64,000 bases of DNA from GCA-002733465 sp965230525 (GTDB lineage: Bacteria; Pseudomonadota; Gammaproteobacteria; Enterobacterales; Kangiellaceae): positions 3,472,001-3,536,000 of the forward strand of contig OZ246008.1 in the NCBI GenBank assembly GCA_965230525.1. The letters run 5' to 3'. This document shows, piece after piece, positions 54,189-63,170 of the stretch (position 1 is its first letter; each line of letters starts with the position of its first letter). The notes below the pieces were generated by a model. It worked only from the letters and a program-made list of their open reading frames with translations, had not been told where the DNA came from and searched no databases. Both the position numbers and the translations under genes were made by a program.

Positions 54189-56684
54189 CTAACGAGCTGT
54201 CGGAATCGGATCGGGGTCGTCCTTAGCTTGCTCACCCACACCGCTATCTAACTCATCTACAACCGACGATTCATCATTGCTTTTGTCGGAAAACTGCGGT
54301 GAAGATTGTGCTTGGTTCTCCTCTCCCTGTTGGTTTGCAGATTGTTGCTCACTGGCAACGTCGCTAGTTTTCGGCTCAAGTTCAACATCACTCGCATCCG
54401 CTCCACCGGTCGGCGAAGGTTGTAAAATTTCAGTATTAACTTGTAACTCTTCCAGCTGAAGTTGGTAATCCGGAATTTTCGGATACTCAGGATCAAAAGC
54501 TCGTAACTTAGTCAGCCAATCGGTTGCTGCCGCAATGACCTGATTAGAAAGCGCAACTTCAAGATTGGTAATAATGGTATTCTCAATGTCTTTAATGCCT
54601 GCTAATGCTTGTTCATTGCTAGCATCTATTTCTAACACCGAACGGTACTTTTCTAACGCGTTATTGCCTACAGGTGAAACCAAATTATTACTCGCCATTA
54701 AATCACTGGCAGATTGCAGGCTACTTTGTAGTCGCATTTGCACTAACGGGTCAGCCAGCTTTGCCAAGCGTTGTTCTTCAGCGAGTTTCTTTTGCTTGGC
54801 TAGTTGGGCTTTTCTTGCTTGTTCTTTTCGATAAGCATCATGTCTCGCTTTTGCAGAACTGATTTTCTTTTCAACTAAGCCGATGTCAACTTTGTTACTA
54901 CTAAAAGATTTGACTTGTTTTAAATAATAATTGGCAGTTTTGAAATCACGTTTGTCGATCATTTTATCAATCAATTGAACGTATCGCGCTTCTATTCTGC
55001 CATAATATTGTTCGATTCGTGGATCGTCCGCTGAGATTGCTTCGGCTTGTTTTAGATAGTGAATAGCATTGTCTTTTTCAGGACTTCCTAATCGATTATC
55101 AGCAATAGCCTTATCAGCATTTGAAATATGCTCCGACAACTTTTTGATTTGTTCGATTTCTTCCGTAGCTTGTTGCTCGTAGGCAAATTTAACACTACCT
55201 ACCAATTGCTTTGTGGTGTCTAGATTGGGGTTATCTTTATCAGCAAACTCAACTAGCTTAACCCACTGTTCAGCACTATCAAATTGGTTCTTATTAGCCG
55301 CTTGAACGGCTTCATCCAAAGCAATGGCTACCACCTTGTCACGTAATTCGGTAATCGAGTTATTTTCGGGCGCTAGCGATTTGGCAGTTATAAGTAAATC
55401 CATTGCCTGTTGAATATCAGTTAACTCATGAGGCGAGTATTGTGCCAAGGTTTCTGCTTGTTGAATCAGTTGAGTCACCCGCTGATCAACCGATGGCTCG
55501 TCTTGACTCGTCGACTGGGGTTTATTCTCTGGTTGAGTCGGGCTAGTCGCCCCCTGATCAGCGACAGGCTCCATGGCCAACTTTTCCTCTGCAGGAAGGT
55601 AATCGGGAAACCAACTGACTCCAAGTGCATGTTGAGTCGCTGGGAGCCATTTCTCTCTTAAAACGAAACCCGCAGCTACTGCAATAACGAGTAAAAAAGT
55701 AAATGAAATAAGCACCACAGGACTTTTTTTCTCGGGTGAAACATCAATCCGTTTCTCTATCTCAAAGTTGTCGTCAATTTCAAATGATTGGTCCTGAAAA
55801 TGATCGATTTCTTCTTGGGCTTCAATGACCTCAGAAATAACGGTGCGGGATTCTCCGGTGATGCGTTTGGGTGATTGTCCTGCCGCACCCGATAAATAGG
55901 ATTGAATTGATTCGGATAGCTCTTTTCCAGTTTGAAATCTTTTCGCGGGATCTTTGGCTAACAATGAGTCGATCAGCCATTGCAGATGGTTTAGTCGAGC
56001 CGGTAGTTTTGGTACAGGTTTAGTCACATGTTGAATACAAACAGACACAGAGTCTTCGCCCGTAAATGGCACTTTACGAGCCAGCATTTCAAACAAAATA
56101 ATTCCAAGACTATAAAGATCAGCGCGTCCATCTAATTGTCTTCCGCGACACTGCTCGGGACTCATATATTCGGGAGTACCGATTAACTTGCCCGTTTGAG
56201 TCATCTGGGTTGACGAATTTGACGCTTTAGCGATACCAAAGTCGGTCAGTACTGGCTGATCATCTTCATTAAAAAGAATGTTTTCGGACTTTACATCACG
56301 ATGGATATATCCTTTGCCGTGGGCAAAGTGTAATGCTTGAGCTAGCTTGGCAATAATTACCAAACAATCTTTGGCTTTCATGCCTTTTGCAATACGTGAC
56401 TTGAGGTCTTCACCTCGCATATATTCCATTGCCAAGTAATAGAAACTGCCGCTTTCGCCGACATCGTACACTGTCACAATTCGCGAATGAGAAAGTGTCG
56501 CGACGATTTTTGCTTCACGAATAAAACGCTCGCCAAATGTGGGATCCGCTGCTAAAGCAGGCGACATGACTTTGAGCGCAACCTCACGGTCAAAACCCTG
56601 TTGTATGGCAAGATAGACAGTCGCCTGCCCCCCTACCCCAAGGGTTTTAATTATTTTATAACCTGGTATTTCAATTGCACTCAC
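54189..56684 (-). CDS. membrane-bound Ser/Thr protein kinase with periplasmic helical domain
   Basis: This 831-residue Hanks-type kinase has its catalytic domain at about residues 8-267: glycine loop GVGGQATVY (16-24), Lys38, catalytic HRD (128-130) and DFG (148-150), with GTPEYMSPEQ in the activation segment. A single membrane helix lies at 322-342. The remaining 490 residues would be in the periplasm and are helical and TPR-like, with several A-x-D-P-x-N repeats (EIDASNEQA, AISADDPRI). The acidic, Ser/Gln-rich tail (about 770-831) looks disordered. The start is GTG at 56684. No phosphatase or type VI secretion gene is adjacent, unlike PpkA loci. Confidence 0.92.
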   Translation of the reverse strand: MSAIEIPGYKIIKTLGVGGQATVYLAIQQGFDREVALKVMSPALAADPTFGERFIREAKIVATLSHSRIVTVYDVGESGSFYYLAMEYMRGEDLKSRIAKGMKAKDCLVIIAKLAQALHFAHGKGYIHRDVKSENILFNEDDQPVLTDFGIAKASNSSTQMTQTGKLIGTPEYMSPEQCRGRQLDGRADLYSLGIILFEMLARKVPFTGEDSVSVCIQHVTKPVPKLPARLNHLQWLIDSLLAKDPAKRFQTGKELSESIQSYLSGAAGQSPKRITGESRTVISEVIEAQEEIDHFQDQSFEIDDNFEIEKRIDVSPEKKSPVVLISFTFLLVIAVAAGFVLREKWLPATQHALGVSWFPDYLPAEEKLAMEPVADQGATSPTQPENKPQSTSQDEPSVDQRVTQLIQQAETLAQYSPHELTDIQQAMDLLITAKSLAPENNSITELRDKVVAIALDEAVQAANKNQFDSAEQWVKLVEFADKDNPNLDTTKQLVGSVKFAYEQQATEEIEQIKKLSEHISNADKAIADNRLGSPEKDNAIHYLKQAEAISADDPRIEQYYGRIEARYVQLIDKMIDKRDFKTANYYLKQVKSFSSNKVDIGLVEKKISSAKARHDAYRKEQARKAQLAKQKKLAEEQRLAKLADPLVQMRLQSSLQSASDLMASNNLVSPVGNNALEKYRSVLEIDASNEQALAGIKDIENTIITNLEVALSNQVIAAATDWLTKLRAFDPEYPKIPDYQLQLEELQVNTEILQPSPTGGADASDVELEPKTSDVASEQQSANQQGEENQAQSSPQFSDKSNDESSVVDELDSGVGEQAKDDPDPIPTAR

Positions 56685-57183
56685 AAAGACGATTTCCGTG
56701 GTTCTATAGGACTTAATTCTTACGAATCATATTGTTGTTATTTTTCAGAAACTTATGGATTAATTTCCTTAGTGTTAATAGTAGCAAAGGAATGCGATTG
56801 TTTGTATAAATATTGCTTGATTTGCAATCTGTATAACGAAAAGAACTTGAATATCGGCGCAAGCCGCTAATTTTTGCTAGTCGCTACAAGTTTGGCGTAT
56901 ACTGGTTAAGCTGAGCTTTGGATAATGAAACACATTTAATTGTTTTGCATAAACACAACCTCTTAGATTTGAGATTGCGTTGTTGAGCAAATTATCTCAA
57001 TAGTACGGCTAGCATTTCTAGTTTACGGCAATACCCCAAGTTGGAGCTTGTTATTCGCCGAAAGCTAAATAATTAGTTGTTTATAATCAACAGCTTAACA
57101 AAAGAAGGAGAAAATCCAAGGGCAGTAGTTATTTTAGATGTCCAAACCTCAAGTTGACTTGACACTTTTCAACGGAGAGTACG
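56685..57183. other. 499-bp intergenic region upstream of the kinase and DUF6316 genes
   Basis: This AT-rich divergent region must carry promoters for both flanking genes. An AAGAAGGAG segment at 57101-57109 looks like a ribosome site but no frame of useful length follows it. No tRNA, hairpin with T run or repeat was found. Confidence 0.4.
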
Positions 57184-57384
57184 ATGAAAACACGTTCAGG
57201 AGAAGCTGCAAGACCATGGTTTAGATCGGAGCGCTATTACCATACCGGTGAAGGTTGGTGGTTTACCACTCGAGAAAAGCAAGAGCTCGGTCCGTTTGGT
57301 TCACAACACGAAGCCGAAAATGAATTAGTGCTTTATATTCGCAAAATTAATATGACCGGCGATATTCCGACTCTAAGACATTGA
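57184..57384 (+). CDS. DUF6316 family small protein
   Basis: This 66-residue protein fits the DUF6316 pattern: RPWFRSERYYHTGEGWWFTTRE, then ELGPFGSQHEAENELVLYI. Its strong GGAGAG ribosome site 5 bases before the ATG supports expression. The fold is probably a small beta sheet followed by a helix. Similar proteins in pseudomonads have no known function. It is a single-gene unit. Confidence 0.82.
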   Translation: MKTRSGEAARPWFRSERYYHTGEGWWFTTREKQELGPFGSQHEAENELVLYIRKINMTGDIPTLRH

Positions 57385-57598
57385 TATCTTCAAGTTAAAA
57401 CATCGATAAATCCACATTAGGATACTGATGTTGACGCACATAAGCATGATTGTGCATTAAATCTTTACTTCTAAGTTGCCCTATCCAATGGAGGGGTATC
57501 ACCCATTTTGTGCCAACTTTTTGTGTTTAGCATGTCGCTCAAAACACTTTCGATGCGCTAGCTAATAAGCAAATAAATTTGCTCACTTTATAACTAGG

Positions 57599-58372
57599 TC
57601 AGCTTTCTTGCTGAGTTAATCTATTCAATACACGCGAGCTGGCTACCATTGCAAAAGTGGCTGTCACCACAACACTCGCACCAAGCCCTTGAGCACAGTC
57701 CAGTTTACCAGCAAGTTCGCCCGAATTTTTTTCAAAATCGACCGTCCCGTCGGCATTGGGATACCTTAGTTGTTCGGTCGAATAAACACATTCCACTCCA
57801 AAGCGACGTTTTGGATTTTTGGAAAATCCGTAATTTCGCCTAAGCTCACTTCGAACCTTTGCTGATAAAGGATCTTGCCAAGTTCGGCTAAGATCGGACA
57901 CTTGGACTTTAAGCGGATCAATTTGCGCCCCTGCTCCACCGATGGTAATTACTCTTATTTTGTTACGCTTACAATGCTTGATAATTGCAGCCTTAACCCG
58001 CGCGTTATCTATTGCATCTACGACATAGTCGATGTTTGTATCAATAAGTTCGGCTAAATTGTCTCGATTAACAAAATCAACAATGCAAGTTACTTTACAC
58101 TGCGGGTTTATCAATCTGAGCCTGTCTGCCATAGCTTCTACTTTTAATTGGCCAATCGTATTCTTAAGCGTGTGGGCTTGGCGGTTGGTATTGCTTACAC
58201 AAATATCGTCTAGATCAACTAGCACGATGTGCCCAACGGCACTTCTTACGAGCGCCTCAGCAACCCAGCTGCCTACACCACCAATCCCGATCACCATTAC
58301 CTTTGCTCGCTCGAGCCTTTCCACACCGCTGTCTGAATAGAGTCGACGAGTACCGCTGAATTCTGGCTGCAT
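57599..58372 (-). CDS. tcdA: tRNA threonylcarbamoyladenosine dehydratase
   Basis: This 257-residue E1-like (ThiF/MoeB superfamily) enzyme converts t6A37 to cyclic ct6A37 in tRNA. The ATP site is VMVIGIGGVGSWVAEALVR, followed by DLDDICVSNTNRQ, and the conserved Cys lies in RFGVECVYSTE. The start at 58372 (MQPEFSGTRRLYS) fits the family; a frame extending to 58480 has no support. It acts after TsaB/TsaD, and tsaB is 27 kb upstream. In E. coli it neighbours csdAE, which are not here. Confidence 0.94.
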   Translation of the reverse strand: MQPEFSGTRRLYSDSGVERLERAKVMVIGIGGVGSWVAEALVRSAVGHIVLVDLDDICVSNTNRQAHTLKNTIGQLKVEAMADRLRLINPQCKVTCIVDFVNRDNLAELIDTNIDYVVDAIDNARVKAAIIKHCKRNKIRVITIGGAGAQIDPLKVQVSDLSRTWQDPLSAKVRSELRRNYGFSKNPKRRFGVECVYSTEQLRYPNADGTVDFEKNSGELAGKLDCAQGLGASVVVTATFAMVASSRVLNRLTQQES

Positions 58373-58574
58373 TGAAATCACAATTTTATATAAAACATAA
58401 GCATAGCTCGCTATTTTAAAGTGATTCGCAGAGCAGGTATAGCCAATTGAAAATAAATCTTCGAGCGCTTGACGGAACATGTCTGACCAGTTAAATTAGC
58501 TTAATGGTTTAATTATTTGTATGAGTTCAAATTTTCTACACAGCGACTCATAAATTCTCTGGAGAACTAGCCGC

Positions 58575-60347
58575 ATGCCGCAATACCAAGCCCCTGTCGA
58601 AGACATGAAATTTATCTTACATGATTGGTTAAAGGTGACCGAACTCTATAAGGACCTTGGCCAAGAGGAAGCTGCTGATCAAGACCTTATTAACGCGGTA
58701 ATCGATGAGGCAGCCAAATTCGCAGAGCAGCAATTATCACCACTTAACCACCCTGGCGACCAAGTCGGTTGCCAGATCGAACAAGGCAAAGTCACAACAC
58801 CGAGTGGCTTTAAAGAAGCATACCAAGCCTACTGTGATGCCGGGTGGGCCGCGCTTAGATTTTCACCTGAATACGGCGGTCAAGGGCTACCCCCCTCCTT
58901 AGCGACCACAGTGGCAGAAATGACCGCTGCAGCGAACACCTCTTGGAGTATGTACCCTGGGTTGACCCACGGGGTAATTTCAGCGTTATCTGCTCACGGA
59001 AGTACCGCCCTTAAGGACAAATACTTAGCCAACTTAATTCATGGTCGATGGACTGGTACCATGTGCTTAACCGAAGCACATTGTGGCTCCGATCTTGGCA
59101 TGCTTAAAACTAAAGCCAGTGAAAATGAAGATGGCAGTTATGCCATTACCGGCACAAAGATTTTTATTTCGGCTGGCGAACATGACATGTCTGAAAATAT
59201 TATTCATCTTGTGTTGGCAAGACTTCCAGATGCACCCGCTGGAACCAAGGGAATTTCACTATTCGTGGTGCCAAAACAACTCAACCCTAACTCAGAAAAC
59301 ATCACCGACAACAATGTGCATTGTGGTTCTATTGAGCACAAAATGGGTATCAAAGCATCCGCTACCTGTGTGATTAATTTTGAAAACTCGGTCGGTTATA
59401 TGGTTGGTGAACCTAATCAAGGTTTGAGTTACATGTTCACCATGATGAATTCTGCTCGACTGGCTACTGGCATTCAAGGCTACGCCATTGCAGACCTTTC
59501 ACGTGGCGCATCGCTTGACTATGCCAAAGACCGTTTACAAATGCGTGCACTTTCCGGCCCTAAATATCCGGAAAAACCTGCAGACCCTATCATAGTGCAT
59601 CCTGACGTTAAACGAATGTTATTAACTCAAAAATCACTTGTTGAAGGTTGTCGGGGCTTAGCTTTTTACGTGGCCACACTTATTGATCAAGTAAAGTACA
59701 AGGCTGATCCCGACGGACAACTGGAGGCAAGGCTCGGCTTACTAACACCGATTTGTAAAGCCTTTATGTCAGAAGCAGGTTTTGAATGTTCTAATCATGC
59801 GGTTCAGGTATTAGGTGGACACGGTTATATCGCTGAATGGGAGTTAGAACAACAGGTGCGCGATGCAAGAATTTCTATGATTTATGAAGGCACCAACGGA
59901 ATTCAAGCGCTTGACTTATTGGGCCGAAAAATACTAAGAGACAATGCTAAAACCCTTTCACTTTGGGTTGAGGAAATCAACCAACACGCAACCTCATTGC
60001 ACCAACATGAAGAGTTAGCGGGTGCTGCGTTGAAGATCTCAGAATTGTGCGGAGAGTGGATGAAGCTGACGGCAAAAATAGGTCAAGCGGCACAACAAGA
60101 CATGGAAGAGGTTGGCGCTGCGGCATTCGATTTCTTAATGTATTCGGGCTATGTTTCGGTAGCGCATATGCTGTTAAAAATGGCAGAAGTGGCCAAGGAC
60201 AGTCAGCAATCTGATTCGTTTAAGGCAAGTAAAAAACAAGTTCTCGATTTTTATGTCGCAAGAATTTTGCCACGGACGTTGACTCATTCGGCAGCGATTT
60301 TGAGCGGAAACAGTAATCTAGACTGTGCAGAATTTGCACTCGATTAA
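58575..60347 (+). CDS. acyl-CoA dehydrogenase, DmdC-like
   Basis: This 590-residue flavoprotein is an acyl-CoA dehydrogenase with an extra N-terminal segment (YQAPVEDMKFIL) and a long C-terminal domain. This build is seen in 3-methylmercaptopropionyl-CoA dehydrogenase (DmdC) and related FadE5-like enzymes. CLTEAHCGSDLG binds FAD, and the catalytic Glu lies in MIYEGTNGIQALDLLGRK. DmdC demethiolates DMSP-derived acids, but DmdBD are not adjacent, so a role in medium-chain or branched fatty acid oxidation is equally possible. It stands alone. Confidence 0.88.
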   Translation: MPQYQAPVEDMKFILHDWLKVTELYKDLGQEEAADQDLINAVIDEAAKFAEQQLSPLNHPGDQVGCQIEQGKVTTPSGFKEAYQAYCDAGWAALRFSPEYGGQGLPPSLATTVAEMTAAANTSWSMYPGLTHGVISALSAHGSTALKDKYLANLIHGRWTGTMCLTEAHCGSDLGMLKTKASENEDGSYAITGTKIFISAGEHDMSENIIHLVLARLPDAPAGTKGISLFVVPKQLNPNSENITDNNVHCGSIEHKMGIKASATCVINFENSVGYMVGEPNQGLSYMFTMMNSARLATGIQGYAIADLSRGASLDYAKDRLQMRALSGPKYPEKPADPIIVHPDVKRMLLTQKSLVEGCRGLAFYVATLIDQVKYKADPDGQLEARLGLLTPICKAFMSEAGFECSNHAVQVLGGHGYIAEWELEQQVRDARISMIYEGTNGIQALDLLGRKILRDNAKTLSLWVEEINQHATSLHQHEELAGAALKISELCGEWMKLTAKIGQAAQQDMEEVGAAAFDFLMYSGYVSVAHMLLKMAEVAKDSQQSDSFKASKKQVLDFYVARILPRTLTHSAAILSGNSNLDCAEFALD

Positions 60348-60441
60348 GACAATCCATCCCCGTTCAATATTTAGTTTTGGGTTTCAATGGATCAATGGAA
60401 ATAGTAATTAAAATTGAAAATTCACTGCAACCCAAATCTAT

Positions 60442-61125
60442 TTAGAGAGAAAGAATTTGTTTCACAAAAGGGATTGTAATTTTACGTTGGTGAGCGAGTG
60501 ATTGTTGGTCGAGTAAATTAATCATATTGACGAGCTGCTTCACATTTCTATCCGTTCTCACAATCAAAAAGTTGGCGACTTCTGTGGGGATTTCTAATCC
60601 TCTATATTGCGCAAGCTTTTTAATAAACTCTAACTGATGCGAATCGCTAATTGAATTAAGTTTGTAGATCTCCATTGAACTTAATCGTGATACTAGGTCA
60701 GCCAAATTAATTTCAAGGTCTTTAAGTGGCGGCTGACTCATGATAACTAAATTCTTATCGCTTAATTTAATCCGGTTAAACAGATCGAATAATGCTTCTT
60801 CCCAACTTGCATCACCGGCAACTGACTGCAACGAATCAAGACATACGAGATCAGCAAACTCAAGCCCATGTAAAACTTCAGGCGCGAGCTGTTGGTTATT
60901 TAACGGAAGGTAAACGGCTGCTTTGTGTTGCTCGGAAAGTTGTCGACACACGGCTTGCGCTAAATGAGATTTGCCTGCACCTGATAGTCCCCAAACAAAA
61001 TAAAATTGTGAACTTTGGTGTGCAAGCTCACTAAGGCGTTGCACCAACTGCCTATTTTCACCGGCGTAAAAATTTTCTAGCTGTGCAGCATCGTCCAAAC
61101 GAATATCGAGCGGTAATTGAAACAT
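60442..61125 (-). CDS. hda: DnaA regulatory inactivator Hda
   Basis: This 227-residue AAA+ protein promotes hydrolysis of DnaA-bound ATP after replication starts. The N-terminal MFQLPLDIRL contains the sliding-clamp binding motif (QLPL), and Walker A GLSGAGKS lies at 46-53. The arginine-finger region near SRLSS and the C-terminal helix are present, but DnaA domain IV (DNA binding) is absent, as in Hda. It is the last gene of the three-gene operon DUF2066, CDP-alcohol transferase and hda; the spacing to the gene before is 12 bp. Confidence 0.93.
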   Translation of the reverse strand: MFQLPLDIRLDDAAQLENFYAGENRQLVQRLSELAHQSSQFYFVWGLSGAGKSHLAQAVCRQLSEQHKAAVYLPLNNQQLAPEVLHGLEFADLVCLDSLQSVAGDASWEEALFDLFNRIKLSDKNLVIMSQPPLKDLEINLADLVSRLSSMEIYKLNSISDSHQLEFIKKLAQYRGLEIPTEVANFLIVRTDRNVKQLVNMINLLDQQSLAHQRKITIPFVKQILSL

Positions 61126-61137
61126 GACAAAAAGCCG

Positions 61138-61731
61138 TTACTCGCTACCGGAGTCTGATGATGTTTGCTGTCTTGCGTTGATTTCAGTTTTGAATTTACT
61201 GCCCCAAACCCAAGTATAATGGATGCTGCTGGTAACGACCGTCAAGTAGACTGCGTAGGTGCATAGTTCTATCGCCAAGCTCGGTAGCGTTTGGTAACCC
61301 AAAGAAACTAAAATGCTGGTTACTAGCAAAATCTGCATAAAAGTGTTTAATTTGGAGATTAGACTGGGTTGCATATTAAATGGTCCAATCTTTTTATAAT
61401 AAACGTAAGCACCTAAAATAATATAAACATCTCTTAGTGCCACAAGACTAAAGAGCAACCAGCTAATCATTTGATTGGCCGTTAACAATGCCATGGTGAG
61501 TACCAATAAGGCTTTATCGGCAATCGGGTCGAGAATGCTACCGAATCGGCTAACCCAATTGAATCGTTTTGCTAAGAAACCATCGAGCGCATCCGAAATA
61601 CCTGCAATAAAAAAGATTATGAGTGAAGTCCGATAATCTTGGATAGTTAAAAAATACGCCAAAGGTACCAGCAGTAACAGTCTTACTGAGGTAATCACAT
61701 TAGGTAATTGCTGCCAGTTCAACCGATCCAC
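61138..61731 (-). CDS. CDP-alcohol phosphatidyltransferase family protein
   Basis: This 197-residue inner-membrane enzyme has the CDP-alcohol motif DALDGFLAKR followed by G-x3-D-x3-D (GSILDPIAD), complete at residues 47-72, so it should be active. Five or six membrane helices are predicted. It resembles PgsA and related cardiolipin-type enzymes, but which alcohol it uses cannot be told. The start is GTG at 61731, 13 bases inside the end of the DUF2066 gene. The DUF2066-CDP transferase-hda order appears conserved in pseudomonads and relatives, as far as I recall. Confidence 0.9.
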   Translation of the reverse strand: MDRLNWQQLPNVITSVRLLLLVPLAYFLTIQDYRTSLIIFFIAGISDALDGFLAKRFNWVSRFGSILDPIADKALLVLTMALLTANQMISWLLFSLVALRDVYIILGAYVYYKKIGPFNMQPSLISKLNTFMQILLVTSILVSLGYQTLPSLAIELCTYAVYLTVVTSSIHYTWVWGSKFKTEINARQQTSSDSGSE

Positions 61732-63035
61732 CGATAATATAGAGTTTGTAATTTAGGGCCAGTCACTTCTTGACCATTCATTTCTTGCCCCTTGTCTTTC
61801 TGCCCCTTCAATTCCTGATTAACTAACTCTTGTATACTTGAATTGCCTTCGGTAGCAGCCTCACTTTGCTCGGAAGTTGATGTTTGCGAAGTGTTGTTGT
61901 TGTCATTTGAAGTTTGCGCTCCAAGCTGATTTTCTGGGGTGCCATTCAAACCACCCGACTCGATGAGCTGATCAACCGAAAGCCCATTTTGACCATCTTG
62001 ATTAAGATCTTCGTTAGCTTTGATGGGCGGTTCAATCGCGATCATTTTTTTACTAAGGCCTATTCCCTCAATAGTCGAATTGACCTGACCCAATAAGGTG
62101 AGTTTAAATAAGACGTCGTATTTATCGACACTGATGACTGCTACTTTGTTGACCGACGACAAGTCTGACAAATAGCTTTCCGCAGCTTTAAAGGCTTTAA
62201 AACTACTGATATCGCTAACTCGAATCAGCACTTCATTTTTTTGTCCGACTTCTTGGACCACACAATATTTTTCACATAGTCTGTCCGCTAGGTTGTCCAT
62301 CATGTTGGCGATTAATTGCTGTTTGCTCTCGCCGACAGCTTCGAAACTAATCTCCTGTTCTTGATTTATATAACCGAACTTACCTTGCCAGTTGTCACCG
62401 ATCTGATTGATACGCCCGTAGCTAATAACGTCGGCAGGATATCGTTGAGAGGCTCGTGTAATCGCGGAAGGAAAACGCCCCCAAATATCACTGATTGACA
62501 CCATCTGTTCGTCTTCAAGATCCATCAAGGGCAAAATAACCGGTAAACCACGTCGAGTCGCATTTTCTTTAATCATTGCGTATACGCTGTCTTCTTCCGC
62601 GGACTCCAATACCACCTTGCGTTCTCGATCTTCTTCGATGGCTAACCATAAAATAGTCAGTGGTCGATTGCTTCCCCACAGTGGCATTTGCGCATCTTGA
62701 ATCAAGCTATCGATAAGCCTTGGTTCAAAATACAACGCAATTTCATAAGGATATTCTTGATTGTCTTCTTGGCTGGCGTATTCAAATCGCTGTAAATAGC
62801 TAGTCACTTTGCGATAAGCTCGTTGCACTTCGTCACTTGTGAGGATTGCAGACGATCCGCTCTTTCGCACCAAGACCTCTTTAAAGCCTTTTACCGATGC
62901 GTTCCAAAGCACGGTTCGACCTTGCTCTGCGACTGGTAGCTTAACTAAATACAGATCGCGCACTTCTACCGCGTTGGCCGAGTAGAAGGCACCTAAAACT
63001 AGCAAAGCTATGAAAAATGAAAACCGTTTCGTCAT
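61719..63035 (-). CDS. DUF2066 domain protein (exported)
   Basis: This 438-residue protein has a signal peptide (about 1-22) and the DUF2066 domain (about 23-340), with VEVRDLYLVKLPVAEQ, WLAIEEDRERKVVLES and QVFYINQEQEIS-like strands. The C-terminal 90 residues are Gln, Ser and Asn-rich and probably disordered. DUF2066 proteins are common in gammaproteobacteria next to purine or lipid genes, without known function. Its stop overlaps the CDP-alcohol transferase start. Confidence 0.88.
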   Translation of the reverse strand: MTKRFSFFIALLVLGAFYSANAVEVRDLYLVKLPVAEQGRTVLWNASVKGFKEVLVRKSGSSAILTSDEVQRAYRKVTSYLQRFEYASQEDNQEYPYEIALYFEPRLIDSLIQDAQMPLWGSNRPLTILWLAIEEDRERKVVLESAEEDSVYAMIKENATRRGLPVILPLMDLEDEQMVSISDIWGRFPSAITRASQRYPADVISYGRINQIGDNWQGKFGYINQEQEISFEAVGESKQQLIANMMDNLADRLCEKYCVVQEVGQKNEVLIRVSDISSFKAFKAAESYLSDLSSVNKVAVISVDKYDVLFKLTLLGQVNSTIEGIGLSKKMIAIEPPIKANEDLNQDGQNGLSVDQLIESGGLNGTPENQLGAQTSNDNNNTSQTSTSEQSEAATEGNSSIQELVNQELKGQKDKGQEMNGQEVTGPKLQTLYYRWIG

Positions 63036-63170
63036 ACCGCAAAAGAATCAATTACTATAGATAACCGCATGATAATCCAACTGAATTCGCTAACCAACCA
63101 TAATCAGGTCAAAATGGGTGCAATTCAGCAAAAAATCTAATTTGAAGGTTATATGTTCAATAAATAACGG

